Origin: Helicobacteraceae bacterium
Lineage (GTDB): Bacteria > Campylobacterota > Campylobacteria > Campylobacterales > Sulfurimonadaceae
DNA: 38,984 nt
Direction of reading: 5' to 3'
Assembly (NCBI GenBank): GCA_021163845.1
Contig: JAGGTH010000031.1
Location: 1-38,984, forward strand
Positions 1-8,918 of the stretch are shown here, piece by piece; within the stretch, counting starts at the first letter, position 1, and each line of letters begins with the position of its first letter. Below the pieces are notes generated by a model. That model had not been told where the DNA came from and did not search any database. It worked only from the letters and a program-made list of their open reading frames with translations. Both the position numbers and the translations under genes were made by a program.

Positions 1-6
1 GTTGTT

Positions 7-93
7 TTACTCGTCAACATCCTTGGCACATCCGCCAAAGAACAAACTAAAGAGCAAAATAAGCGTGGGTATACGTAATTTTTTCATCATCAT
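7..93 (-). CDS. Very small lipoprotein (28 residues)
   Basis: This short ORF begins with three consecutive ATG codons and encodes a basic N-terminus, a hydrophobic core and a lipobox (Phe-Phe-Gly-Gly-Cys, Cys22), then stops after only six more residues (AKDVDE). An AGGAA ribosome-binding sequence lies 6 bases before the first ATG, and a TAAAAT-like -10 box lies at 122-127. If translated and processed it would leave a seven-residue lipopeptide anchored in a membrane. Tiny lipoproteins such as LptM of E. coli are real, so the size does not rule it out. No family is recognised. It could also be the start of a longer gene broken by a stop codon, but only six bases follow the stop in this window, so this cannot be tested here. 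Confidence 0.55.
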   Translation of the reverse strand: MMMKKLRIPTLILLFSLFFGGCAKDVDE

Positions 94-209
94 AAAAGTT
101 CCTAATTTTAAGTAAGATGCTATTTTATCCAAAAGAGTTATATCTGTGTTTAAAGTAGGTACATTTTATGCTTAAAGTGTTACAATAAAAAAAATATTAA
201 AGGGTTTTA

Positions 210-590
210 ATGAAATTTAATATCTGCTCATCTTTGCTTGGTTTTGAAAATATAAAAGAGGTTCAGTTAGAAAAAATTGATGATATTTTTATGAAAATGG
301 TCTCTGCTGAGGATTCAAATATCTCTTTTACACTTATCAATCCTTTTGTTTTACGTGCTTATGATTTTGAGCTGACAACTCAGATGCAAGAGCTCTTAGA
401 AGCAACACCCGAATCGAACCTTTTGATACTCAATATCGTTGTGATACAAAAACCTATAGAAGACTCCCTCATCAACTTCCTCGCCCCACTTATTTTCAAC
501 ACAGACACAAATAAAGCAGGACAACTCATCCTCTCTGACAATCAAAAGTATGGGATCGCGGAGAAGATTTCGGATTATTTAACTAAATAA
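210..590 (+). CDS. fliW: Flagellar assembly factor FliW
   Basis: The 126-residue product matches FliW in length and in conserved blocks: an N-terminal LLGFEN segment, a central FTLINPF segment, the LNIVVIQ strand and NFLAPLIFN. FliW is a small cytoplasmic protein that binds flagellin and the RNA-binding regulator CsrA. When flagellin is exported, FliW is freed and sequesters CsrA, which lets flagellin mRNA be translated. The start has an AAAGGG ribosome-binding site 5 bases upstream. A possible TACAAT -10 box lies near 181. The gene stands alone, which suggests independent expression. It implies a flagellated host, although no other flagellar gene is in this window. Confidence 0.92.
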   Translation: MKFNICSSLLGFENIKEVQLEKIDDIFMKMVSAEDSNISFTLINPFVLRAYDFELTTQMQELLEATPESNLLILNIVVIQKPIEDSLINFLAPLIFNTDTNKAGQLILSDNQKYGIAEKISDYLTK

Positions 591-611
591 CAATTTTTAT
601 TTTATTTAGTT
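581..611 (+). terminator. AT-rich terminator hairpin after fliW
   Basis: AACTAAATAA (581-590) can pair with TTATTTAGTT (602-611) around an 11-base loop to form a 10 bp stem that includes the fliW stop codon. It is followed by ATTTT. The stem is weak because it is AT-rich. It would separate fliW from the promoter of the next cluster. Confidence 0.45.
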
Positions 612-642
612 ATTTTAAGCGTTTATTAAGTAGTTCTTAAGG

Positions 643-648
643 TATAAT
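643..648 (+). promoter_or_regulatory. Sigma-70 -10 box of the fibre cluster
   Basis: A perfect TATAAT is found in a T-rich context typical of Campylobacterota promoters. It lies 40 bases before the ATG at 689, so the in-frame ATG at 647 falls inside the promoter and is unlikely to be the start codon. Confidence 0.7.
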
Positions 649-688
649 GAAAGGTTTAGTACTAAATAAGCATCTTAAGGAGTTTGCC

Positions 689-3600
689 ATGAAATTTATA
701 ATCTTTTTTCTCTTTTTTTTTCCGTTCTCTTTACAAGCTGCTGCGACTTTCAGTGATGGTCAATCTGCCACTGATCTCGCGAATGCTATTCAAGGAACAG
801 GTATCACTATTACAAATCCTGTTCTTACTAAAGGAAAAGACTCTCAACGAGGCGTATTTTCTGATGGAATCAATGGAGCAGGCTTAGAAGTGGATGAAGG
901 AATTATTCTTACTACTATGACTGTAGAGGAATCCTTCACAACTAACCACGTTATCAATTACTCTAAAAACCATAATGTTATATATTCAGACAGTGATTTG
1001 ACTGCTATTGATGCAAATGCCAAATACAATCCTATTATATTCGAGTTTGATGTCACACTCGATGAGCGAACACGACTTCTTATTATTGACTACCAATTTG
1101 CTTCAGAAGAGTATCACGAGTATGTCGGCACTAGATACAACGATGCATTTGGATTTTTCATCTCTGGAGGAGATTTAACTCAAACCTATAATATTGCTAG
1201 AGTTGTAGATAATCAAACCTATGTAAATGTTGATAATATGCAAAATTACCCTCCTGTTGTTGTCAATAATGTTAATAACGGTTCACCTGGGGAACACGCA
1301 ACAACTTATCCGGCTTCTACACCACCAGATTATAGTAACAGTGCTTATTTTATTGACAACAATCAAAATAATGAAGGAGGAACATCACCTGTTATTGTCG
1401 AATACGATGGCTTGACAGTAAGACTCAACGCTACACTTGACAACCTAACACCAGGAGAGACATATCATGTTAAAATGGCCATTGCTGATACTTCAGATAG
1501 TCAACTAAATACAGGAGTTTTTATTAATAAGATACGTGGTCTCAGAGAACCTGCCTTATGTTATGACTACTCCTTCAAACAAGACCAACACTATATTACA
1601 AATGACCATAATGACACATCAGGTCCTCGTCTTCAAACTGACAATATAACAACTAGTCCTATACAAGTGGGTATGTACTTTAAAAATACAGAAGTTTCAG
1701 AGATTACAACAAGTGATATTTCACTCACTATTTTTGATATCAACCAAAGTCAAGCTGCATATTCGTCTAATTCAGTTTATGTGACAGACCCAGGAAGCTC
1801 AATAAATGAACATATACCAGATAATAGTTCAGGTATGACAAATAGCGCTTCGGAGATTAATAATATACCTATATCTTCTTTTGACAGTTTAGAGTTTTTC
1901 TATACTTATTTCTCATTAGACCCACAAACAAGTGCACTTAACTTACCTATCAATGCAAACTTAAACTATACTATCACTCTTCCACTCTCCCCTACTCAGT
2001 CTATTAATATACCTAGGTTCACTACAATAGATGAAGATATCCCTTTTTGTGATGGCTCTTTTTATGATTACACCCCTTTGTATGGAAAATTCAATATTAT
2101 ACAACAAGAGCTAGGTGGAGCCTATAATCTTTTAACACAAGTAACTAACAGACCAGGTCAACTACGTTTAGTATCTTTAGATGAAAACGATTTAGTAACT
2201 CCAAAAAATATTTCAACACTTGTTGGTGTTGATATGGTACACTTAACTTCTTTTCATGATTCACAAGCCTCTTGTGATGATTTAACTAACGCTATAGGTA
2301 ATAAGACTTGGTTTCTTTTTAACAATGAGTCTACCATAAACTTTGCAGCAAATTTTCCAGAAGCAAGTCCAAATACAGCCTATCGCATGAGTGTCAACTT
2401 AACAAATGATGGCGATGATTCTCTTGTACAAACAGAGGTGCAAGCTAATGGAAGGATCAAAGTTTTAAATTTTTCTCGACTCACTCAAGACTTAGGTACC
2501 ACACAATGTGCAGGGGGACAATATGTTCTTAACCCGCAGTCTGGACAAATGACAAATCAAATACCAGTTGCTTGCGGAAATGCTGGAAATGCGGGGATTA
2601 GTAAAGATCAACTTGACGCTTGTATGGAGTGCCTCTTTGGTTACAATGTGCAAAGTGTTTGTTCACGTGACAACTTTGCAATTAGACCAGAAGCTTTTAA
2701 GATTTCTATTGATGACAATGCCGTGCCACTTACACAAAACTTTACAGGAGCTATTAATCCAGCCTTACAAGATTTGGATATTTCTGCCGGATATGATTAT
2801 GATCTTACAGTAAGAGCTGTACATCATGCTGATGTAGCTGGTGATGGAGATATCGCTACTGAGGCTTCAATTGGGTACAGAACGTCAACAAACTACACTT
2901 TTACTTGGAATCCTTTAGCAAATAGAAACATCAACGGATGTAATGATACTCAAGACTACTCTTTTAACCTCAACTTCAATAATGGCGTAGCAAATCTATC
3001 TCAAGCACTTAGCTTATCACAAGTAGGTAGATACAGCCTCAATATCGTTGATTCTGACTGGACAAAAGTTGATTGGGATCCTGTTTACCGTACACACCAT
3101 ACAGGTGCATCATTTTTAGCTAACACTGATTGTACCCTCAATAGTGCCAATGTAGTGGCGCAAGGTAGTGATCTTACAAATGGGTGTGACATTAGTAGCA
3201 CTCATACCAACCCTGATACTAATGTAGCTTATGTAGATTTACAAACAGTTTTTAAACCATACAAGTTTGATATCGCTCAAATTCAACTCAGCCTCGGTCT
3301 CAATAATATCAACTTCCTCAATCCAGCAGTTGATTTTATATATAATGAAACACTCAACTATCCGATGAATAATTACAATAACACTATGTCTGTTCATTAC
3401 ACTGGTCCTGTTAGAGCTATAGGATTTGACAATGTGGTCACAACAAACTTTGTGAATAATTGCTACAGCGAAAATATAAATATAGTAGTCAATACTATGG
3501 ACATAGATCATCCAAGACTTGATAACCCGAACCAGCAATATCAGTATAGATTTAGATTTCATAATCTTGATCAAAATGCTCTGCCTATTGCTGCTCATGA

Positions 3601-4411
3601 AAACAACCAAGTTGTTCCCAACAATGCAGGAAATGAAGTAATACAAATTCAACTTTTGCAAGATCGCTTTCAACAAAACCAACAAGGAGTACTTACACCT
3701 CATATCAATTTTAATTACGATAGGGATGTGAACATTCCTGCAAATCCAATACAATTGCCTTATGGATCACGTTATCAAAATGTTGCTTGCGCAAATCCCC
3801 AAGATTGTCACTTTTTAGTGCTAGGCGGTCAAGATTTTTTTACGGACTCTAACAATGTCACTCCAAATGCCGTAGTTGCGAATATGAATGTAAATAATGT
3901 AACTCACTCTTACGCTCGCTCTTTTACTCCAAGACAATCATATGTTAATCTTATAGGGAATGCTCCTATCTTTTATGAGGTATACTGCAACGTGAATACT
4001 GGAAATGTTAATACTCAGTGTAATCCAGCTCTACTTGAAGGAACAGATATAAGCAAAGATGGTGATTCTCGCTGGCGTATCAATCCAAATCATACAAATA
4101 ACTATGGCTCCGCACAAAATATTACGCAAAAAAATGCTGCTTTAGTTACTGCTGATGCACTTGCAACAGGGAACTTACCAGATAGCATAAACCTGACTTA
4201 CGATAACACACGTGGTCGCCCATACACAGCAACTATGCAACACAACTCTGATCCATGGCTAATCTACAATCCATACAACAATGCCGCAGTAACCAATGAG
4301 TTTCAAGCAGAATTTATTGGTGGGGCATCAAGCTGGGCTGGAAAAACAAAAACTACTGATACAACAGAAACAAATGCTTCTCAAAGAACAAATAGGAGAT
4401 TAGTATGGTAA
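689..4411 (+). CDS. Large exported MshQ-like surface protein with choice-of-anchor L domain
   Basis: The 1240-residue product begins with a signal peptide (MKFIIFF..., hydrophobic, ending near LQAAA). The ATG at 689 is chosen because AAGGAG lies 6 bases upstream and an earlier in-frame ATG overlaps the promoter. Residues of about 20-290 look like a choice-of-anchor L domain: a DLANAIQG-like start, FDVTLDERTR, FASEEYHEYVG, the NDAFGFF block and a DSQLNTGVFI strand. The long C-terminal part is low in lysine and rich in Asn. It contains CSRDNFAIRPEAF, which resembles the DUF6701 region of MSHA-pilus protein MshQ, plus several cysteines between about residues 600 and 650. The stop overlaps the ATG of the next prepilin gene. 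I infer an exported adhesin or tip protein of the fibre made by the following genes. Anchor mode and ligand are unknown. Confidence 0.7.
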   Translation: MKFIIFFLFFFPFSLQAAATFSDGQSATDLANAIQGTGITITNPVLTKGKDSQRGVFSDGINGAGLEVDEGIILTTMTVEESFTTNHVINYSKNHNVIYSDSDLTAIDANAKYNPIIFEFDVTLDERTRLLIIDYQFASEEYHEYVGTRYNDAFGFFISGGDLTQTYNIARVVDNQTYVNVDNMQNYPPVVVNNVNNGSPGEHATTYPASTPPDYSNSAYFIDNNQNNEGGTSPVIVEYDGLTVRLNATLDNLTPGETYHVKMAIADTSDSQLNTGVFINKIRGLREPALCYDYSFKQDQHYITNDHNDTSGPRLQTDNITTSPIQVGMYFKNTEVSEITTSDISLTIFDINQSQAAYSSNSVYVTDPGSSINEHIPDNSSGMTNSASEINNIPISSFDSLEFFYTYFSLDPQTSALNLPINANLNYTITLPLSPTQSINIPRFTTIDEDIPFCDGSFYDYTPLYGKFNIIQQELGGAYNLLTQVTNRPGQLRLVSLDENDLVTPKNISTLVGVDMVHLTSFHDSQASCDDLTNAIGNKTWFLFNNESTINFAANFPEASPNTAYRMSVNLTNDGDDSLVQTEVQANGRIKVLNFSRLTQDLGTTQCAGGQYVLNPQSGQMTNQIPVACGNAGNAGISKDQLDACMECLFGYNVQSVCSRDNFAIRPEAFKISIDDNAVPLTQNFTGAINPALQDLDISAGYDYDLTVRAVHHADVAGDGDIATEASIGYRTSTNYTFTWNPLANRNINGCNDTQDYSFNLNFNNGVANLSQALSLSQVGRYSLNIVDSDWTKVDWDPVYRTHHTGASFLANTDCTLNSANVVAQGSDLTNGCDISSTHTNPDTNVAYVDLQTVFKPYKFDIAQIQLSLGLNNINFLNPAVDFIYNETLNYPMNNYNNTMSVHYTGPVRAIGFDNVVTTNFVNNCYSENINIVVNTMDIDHPRLDNPNQQYQYRFRFHNLDQNALPIAAHENNQVVPNNAGNEVIQIQLLQDRFQQNQQGVLTPHINFNYDRDVNIPANPIQLPYGSRYQNVACANPQDCHFLVLGGQDFFTDSNNVTPNAVVANMNVNNVTHSYARSFTPRQSYVNLIGNAPIFYEVYCNVNTGNVNTQCNPALLEGTDISKDGDSRWRINPNHTNNYGSAQNITQKNAALVTADALATGNLPDSINLTYDNTRGRPYTATMQHNSDPWLIYNPYNNAAVTNEFQAEFIGGASSWAGKTKTTDTTETNASQRTNRRLVW

Positions 4412-5025
4412 AACCTTTCTCTTCTAAAAGTCGCTTTGGCTTTACCATGATTGAACTCATCTTTGCTATTGTGATCATAGGCATAACAGTAGTTTCACTC
4501 CCTATGATGACACAAGCTACATCCCGAGGTATTGACAATAACTTTGTGCAAGAAGCTATCTTTGCAGCATCTACCGAAGTGATGCAAGCCATGTCTTATA
4601 GATGGGATCTCAACTCTGCAGAAAACAACACTCCAGGTGAACTTTCTCGTGTCATCGATATAAATGGCGACTGTTCTGCAATTTCAAAACGTCCAGGGCA
4701 TATTGTACGAAGTTGTTATAGTGATCTCAGTGATGTTGATGCAAATATTTCAGCAAACACATCTGACCCTCTTATTGAAAATCTTAACAACGCTGTAAAA
4801 ACAGACTCTAACGTTTTTACAGGAATAGATGGGAGTGGCTATGGCTACAAAAAAGCCTACACACAAACTACTACTGTCAGTATGTCGAGTTTTGGTGGTG
4901 TAAATAATGGAAACTTTAAACATATAGAAACAACTATAACTGATCCTGTAAATGAAACTCAAGTAGTTTTAGAAGCTTTTAGTGCCAATATTGGTGAAGT
5001 GGAACCACTAAAGAGGAGTTTTTAA
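4405..5025 (+). CDS. Prepilin-type protein 1 of the fibre cluster
   Basis: The 206-residue protein has a type IV prepilin leader: a basic N-terminus ending in Gly, then FTMIELIFAIVIIGI with Glu at position +5 after the predicted cleavage Gly-Phe. Such proteins are cleaved and N-methylated by a prepilin peptidase and packed into pili or type II secretion pseudopili. The globular part has two cysteines but no recognisable domain. The ATG overlaps the stop of the large upstream gene (ATGGTAA) and has a TAGGAGA ribosome-binding site, so translation is probably coupled. By gene order it could correspond to MshD of MSHA clusters, but I cannot assign it firmly. No assembly ATPase or peptidase gene is in the window. 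Confidence 0.8.
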   Translation: MVKPFSSKSRFGFTMIELIFAIVIIGITVVSLPMMTQATSRGIDNNFVQEAIFAASTEVMQAMSYRWDLNSAENNTPGELSRVIDINGDCSAISKRPGHIVRSCYSDLSDVDANISANTSDPLIENLNNAVKTDSNVFTGIDGSGYGYKKAYTQTTTVSMSSFGGVNNGNFKHIETTITDPVNETQVVLEAFSANIGEVEPLKRSF

Positions 5026-5918
5026 TGCAAAGTAAAAAAGGCTTCTCTATGCTAGAGCTTATCTTTGTGATCGTAGTCATAGGCATACTAAGTAAATTTG
5101 GTGTTGAGTTTCTCGCCCAAGCGTATAGAAGTTTTATTTTTTCTAATGTTAACAATAGACTTCAAGCTCAAAGTGAAGCTGCAGTTGAGTTTATTGCCAA
5201 ACGGCTAGAACATCGTTTAAAAGGTTCAGAGGTGGCTCGTAAAGGCTTAGGCGGCACAGCAACTTCCATCAAAAATAATACTGTATCAGGTACCTTGTGG
5301 ACAGTATTGGAGTGGGTATGTGAAGACGTTGATGGACTCAGAGGTGATACAGCAGCATACTGGAGTGGAGTAGTAGATCTTGATGATCCATTGACAACAA
5401 ATATCAACCTTGTTTCTCCAGGAACAAATTCAGGTTCACTTGCTACCAATATAACCAACTTAGGTGGTACAGGCTTGGCAGATGCCGCTATAAGCTTTGT
5501 GCGTGGAACACAAGACATTACAGGATATGGATGGAATGGAGCTGGTCTTATAGCCAATAATGCTGGAAGAAGTATTCACCCTATTGGAGCAAATGGAAAT
5601 GCGTTAACAGGAAATTTTGTAGGTGCTGAAGTTTATGAATTTTATAAACTCTCTTGGACTGCGTATGGAATCTTACACGATGCAAATGATAATTTATGGC
5701 TTTACTATAACTACCAGCCATGGCTTAATGAAACGATAAATTCAAATACGACACAAAGGCAACTTATTATGGAAAACGTAAGTTCTTTTCAGTTTCGTCC
5801 AGTAGATGACCTACTTAAAATTCAGGTTTGTATCCATAGTGACGGTATTATAGACGGTGATGCAACTACAACAGTGAGTGGGGAGTATGCAATATGCAAA
5901 GAAAAAACAGTATTTTAA
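5025..5918 (+). CDS. Prepilin-type protein 2 of the fibre cluster
   Basis: This 297-residue protein has a second clear prepilin leader: MQSKKG, then FSMLELIFVIVVIGIL with Glu+5. The start overlaps the preceding stop (TAATG) and follows a GAGGAG ribosome-binding site. The mature part has aromatic and beta-strand character and several cysteines toward the C-terminus. Length and position suggest a minor pilin of the MshO or GspJ type, which caps or initiates fibre assembly. That assignment is inference from order and size. Its 3' end overlaps the next gene by 25 bases, so the three genes are probably made together. Confidence 0.8.
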   Translation: MQSKKGFSMLELIFVIVVIGILSKFGVEFLAQAYRSFIFSNVNNRLQAQSEAAVEFIAKRLEHRLKGSEVARKGLGGTATSIKNNTVSGTLWTVLEWVCEDVDGLRGDTAAYWSGVVDLDDPLTTNINLVSPGTNSGSLATNITNLGGTGLADAAISFVRGTQDITGYGWNGAGLIANNAGRSIHPIGANGNALTGNFVGAEVYEFYKLSWTAYGILHDANDNLWLYYNYQPWLNETINSNTTQRQLIMENVSSFQFRPVDDLLKIQVCIHSDGIIDGDATTTVSGEYAICKEKTVF

Positions 5919-6418
5919 AACGTCGCCGTGCTTTTGCTATTATCATGGCAATGGCTGTTATTGTGGTTATTGGGACTATTATGGCTCTTTCCCTAGCACT
6001 CACCACACAAACAGCTAAGCGCACAACAGATATCTATCTCTACGAACAATCTGTATTACTTGCTAAAAGCGCAGCAGAGTTAGCCCTAGAACAAATTGCG
6101 GCTAATCCTATTTGTGATCCTGCAAATCCTGCAAATCTATCTCTCTCCAATATAAATTTTCTCCATGATGGAATCTATAATATTAATGTAGATATGCGCT
6201 ATTTTTTACCTCCAAACCTTGATGCTAATGGTGATGGGATAGTAGATTATCAGTGTGCAAATACTCCTCCCAACACACCTTACTCTATACCAACTTCAAT
6301 AGGACCCAGAGGACATCTTTATGGTACCGTAATGCTCGATGTCACCGTTAGCGTAAATAATGCCACTATTACATCCGAGCCTATCACCTACTTTAAAAGA
6401 ACTGTCCAAAAACTCTAA
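5894..6418 (+). CDS. GspK/PilX/MshP-like minor pilin
   Basis: The 174-residue protein starts with a basic stretch (KRRR) followed by AFAIIMAMAVIVVIGTIMALSL. This is a pilin-like helix that lacks Glu at the +5 position. Loss of Glu+5 is typical of GspK and PilX-type tip subunits, which do not need to dock on a preceding subunit. The following segment (YEQSVLLAKSAAELALEQI) also resembles PilX/MshP proteins. It overlaps prepilin 2 by 25 bases and closes the cluster. The likely role is a tip or priming subunit together with the two preceding prepilins and the large surface protein. The exact family is uncertain. Confidence 0.7.
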   Translation: MQRKNSILKRRRAFAIIMAMAVIVVIGTIMALSLALTTQTAKRTTDIYLYEQSVLLAKSAAELALEQIAANPICDPANPANLSLSNINFLHDGIYNINVDMRYFLPPNLDANGDGIVDYQCANTPPNTPYSIPTSIGPRGHLYGTVMLDVTVSVNNATITSEPITYFKRTVQKL

Positions 6419-6447
6419 AATATTAATATTTCTAAACCTTTTAATGT

Positions 6448-6453
6448 TATAAT
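6448..6453 (+). promoter_or_regulatory. -10 box of long hpf
   Basis: TATAAT within TGTTATAATCG lies 29 bases before the hpf start codon. It separates hpf from the fibre cluster, so hpf is probably expressed on its own. Confidence 0.65.
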
Positions 6454-6482
6454 CGATCATTAAAATATTAAAAGGATTTTTC

Positions 6483-7016
6483 ATGAATATCTCTCTAACA
6501 GGAAGACATGTAGAACTTACAGATGCTATCAAAGCACATATGACAGCATCGATTGAAACACTCAGCAAATACAACATGGATATCATCTCTGTCAACGTGA
6601 TCGCGTCTACGCAAACAAAAAAGGGAAAAGAGCATTCACTCGTAGAATATGTGATCAATCTTGCACACAAAAACTCTGTGATTATCAAACAAAACGATGA
6701 AGATCTCTACGCTGCGATCGACCTTGCAACTTCAAGAGCACAAAAAGCACTTCGCCGTATGCATGACCGTGATACAGAACACCACAAAGTGGGTCTCAAT
6801 GGGGCAAAAGCAGAAACTGCAGATGTAAAAGAAGCAGAAGAGGCAATGGAAGACGAGATCGTTCCAGTTGCACTTGATCTTTACAAACCACGTGAAGTTG
6901 AGGATGTACTCAACGACCTTAAAGAGGGTGGCAAAATGTTCGAGATCTTTATCGACAACGAAGATAAAACGCGTGTTCTTTACAAAAGAAATGATGGAAG
7001 ATTTGGACTTTATTAG
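6483..7016 (+). CDS. hpf: Ribosome hibernation promoting factor, long form
   Basis: The 177-residue product has the S30AE/HPF fold at residues 1-105 (start MNISLTGRHVEL, ending in ATSRAQKALRRMHDR). After an acidic linker it carries the C-terminal dimerisation domain of long HPF, residues about 118-177, ending in VLYKRNDGRFGLY. Long HPF binds the 30S subunit in stationary or starved cells and drives 100S ribosome dimers. An AAAGGA ribosome-binding site precedes the ATG. A second, short HPF paralogue lies at 20846-21175. Long-form HPF normally suffices alone for 100S formation, so the pair is unusual. Confidence 0.93.
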   Translation: MNISLTGRHVELTDAIKAHMTASIETLSKYNMDIISVNVIASTQTKKGKEHSLVEYVINLAHKNSVIIKQNDEDLYAAIDLATSRAQKALRRMHDRDTEHHKVGLNGAKAETADVKEAEEAMEDEIVPVALDLYKPREVEDVLNDLKEGGKMFEIFIDNEDKTRVLYKRNDGRFGLY

Positions 7017-7037
7017 AAGCTTCTAAGCCATTCTCTA

Positions 7038-7087
7038 CCAAAGGCAAGGCATTGTCTCCTTTGGAAGCGATGGCTTGCCTTCGCTCT
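7038..7087. repeat. Dispersed two-module palindromic repeat, copy A
   Basis: Module 1 (7038-7064) begins CCAAAGG and ends CCTTTGG. Module 2 (7060-7087) contains GCGATGGCTTGCCTTCGC. The same two modules occur inverted at 31085-31161. AAGGCAAG (7041-7048) is also complementary to CTTGCCTT (7074-7081), and a T6 run follows at 7091. The repeat lies between the convergent genes hpf and recG, which suggests a bidirectional terminator. Confidence 0.7.
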
Positions 7088-7115
7088 TGCTTTTTTACAG
7101 GTTAAAGTCCGCACT

Positions 7116-8909
7116 TCAAAGCCCAAGATCACTTTTCACCTCAGCTACTACATCCCCATCCTCCGCCATATCGACCCAAACGAACTGACTTCCACTTTGA
7201 TTGACCCCTTTGAGTAGATCACCACTTTTTCGATATTTGAGATCCAAGTTCGCGATATCAAAACCACTCGTCGTCTCGACAAAACGTTCAAGCCGCTCCG
7301 CCTTTTCTTTGTTGGTATATAGATAGCAGTATCCCTGCAAGCCGGTACGACTCACACGTCCTCGAAGCTGGTGCAAGGTAGAAAGACCAAGTCTCTCAGC
7401 TCCCACGATCACTACAGTGCTGAGCCTTGGTAAAGATATCCCCACCTCCACCACCGTTGTGGCTACGAGTATTTTTCCTCTCTGGCGAAAGTCAAAAAGT
7501 ACCTGTTCTTTTTCCTTGTCTTTACCATGGGTGACATACACAGCATCAAAGTTTTTCTCCCAGTAGCCACGCGCTTCATCGATGCTTTGATACTCCAAAA
7601 CCTCACTTTGTTCGACGAGTGGATAGACAAGCAACACCTGATGCTCTTTTGCGATCTCTATACGGATATGCTCAAGCAGATCTTTAAAATCTTTTTTGCC
7701 GATCACCTTACTTGTGATATTTTTCGCAAAAGGTGTGGATGTAATAAGACTCACATCGATGTGAGCTGTCTCTATCATCGCTTGGGTTCTTGGAATCGGT
7801 GTCGCTGAAAACTGTAAAAAGTGGGGCTTTTTCTCCCCAAGGCTCACAAGTTTTTCGAGCATATTTCTCTGCTGTGTCCCAAAGCGGTGTTGCTCATCGA
7901 CCATCACAAGAGATGCACTAGGAAGCTCGCGGTACAAAAGTGCGTGAGTGCCTATAATAAAGTTGTACTCACTAAGATCTATCTTTTTTGTTTTGTTGGT
8001 CACAAGCACCGATCGAAGCTGGGGTGCGTGTTTTTGCGCCTCTTCAAAGAGCTGATTGGCTAAGATAGTTGTGGGTGCCATCAACAAAGATCGATGCTCA
8101 CGATTCATCATCGCCGCGCACAAGATCACCATCGTCTTACCACTCCCCACATCTCCTACAACCATCCGCTTTGCCGCTACATCCAAAGAGAGATCATGCT
8201 TGATATCTTCTATCGCTGCTCTTTGCTCTTTTGTAAGCTCAAAAGGGAGTGTTTTGATCCACGAGTCACACTCTACTACTTGGAATGTAAGAGCGTTATA
8301 GTAGCGCCTCTTTGTTGCGAGTTGTTTCATATAGGTGTAGAGTTCTAGATATTTCAAGGCATTGCTCTTTTGGGAGCTGAGATCTTTTAGGGAAGCCTTG
8401 CCTTGTGTAGGAAAATGGATAGCAAGTATCTCCCGTGCGATCTCCTCTTTGATCCCCTCGGCTTTGAGATTTTCAAAGCTAAGCAAACTCTCTACAAGAC
8501 GCACCATCACATCGGTGCGAAGTGCAGATTTATACTTTGCCACGATTGATCCCACCGTACTTACCTTACGCGGCATAGCCATAGAACAAGCCCCCGCCTT
8601 ACACTCTACATTGCCATAATAATAATCTCTCTCCCCCACTTGAAACTGGTGCATCATATAGGGTTTTGGGCGAAAGAGCACCCCTTGGAGTCTATGACCA
8701 AAGTTGTGTGCAAAAAAAGTGATCTGAATAGAGTTTGGAGCGCGATGGACTGACTCTACAGTAGCATCTATCACACAAAAAGTATGAGGAGTAAGTTTGT
8801 CAGAGATTCGTAGATCTTCATAAGAAGAGGGGGTAATAAGGGCGAGTTCACTTACACTAGAGATGCCAAGTTTTTGAAACTTCGCCTCTTGATCTTTTGT
8901 AAGTGTCAT
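7116..8909 (-). CDS. recG: ATP-dependent DNA helicase RecG
   Basis: The 597-residue protein has superfamily 2 helicase motifs in RecG order: Walker A GDVGSGKT near residue 255, DEQHRFG (motif II), FSATPIPRT (motif III), VATTVVEVGI (motif V) and the conserved LHQLRGRVSR box (motif VI). The N-terminal 230 residues form a reduced wedge domain. E. coli RecG is 693 residues, so this is the short epsilonproteobacterial form. RecG remodels stalled forks and Holliday junctions in the cytoplasm. It is last in a seven-gene minus-strand operon, 9 bases after the M16 gene. Its ribosome-binding site is weak, so translation may be coupled. Confidence 0.93.
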   Translation of the reverse strand: MTLTKDQEAKFQKLGISSVSELALITPSSYEDLRISDKLTPHTFCVIDATVESVHRAPNSIQITFFAHNFGHRLQGVLFRPKPYMMHQFQVGERDYYYGNVECKAGACSMAMPRKVSTVGSIVAKYKSALRTDVMVRLVESLLSFENLKAEGIKEEIAREILAIHFPTQGKASLKDLSSQKSNALKYLELYTYMKQLATKRRYYNALTFQVVECDSWIKTLPFELTKEQRAAIEDIKHDLSLDVAAKRMVVGDVGSGKTMVILCAAMMNREHRSLLMAPTTILANQLFEEAQKHAPQLRSVLVTNKTKKIDLSEYNFIIGTHALLYRELPSASLVMVDEQHRFGTQQRNMLEKLVSLGEKKPHFLQFSATPIPRTQAMIETAHIDVSLITSTPFAKNITSKVIGKKDFKDLLEHIRIEIAKEHQVLLVYPLVEQSEVLEYQSIDEARGYWEKNFDAVYVTHGKDKEKEQVLFDFRQRGKILVATTVVEVGISLPRLSTVVIVGAERLGLSTLHQLRGRVSRTGLQGYCYLYTNKEKAERLERFVETTSGFDIANLDLKYRKSGDLLKGVNQSGSQFVWVDMAEDGDVVAEVKSDLGL

Positions 8910-8918
8910 CGCTTTGTT

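Noticed and set aside
647-688. Upstream ATG at 647 as start of the large surface protein
   Set aside because: It overlaps the TATAAT box and would put charged residues before the signal peptide. The ATG at 689 has AAGGAG and a clean signal peptide.
3239-3754. 171-residue minus-strand ORF inside the large surface protein gene
   Set aside because: It lies fully within a well-supported plus-strand gene and is rich in Ile and Val in a pattern expected of a frame shadow. No ribosome-binding site supports it.
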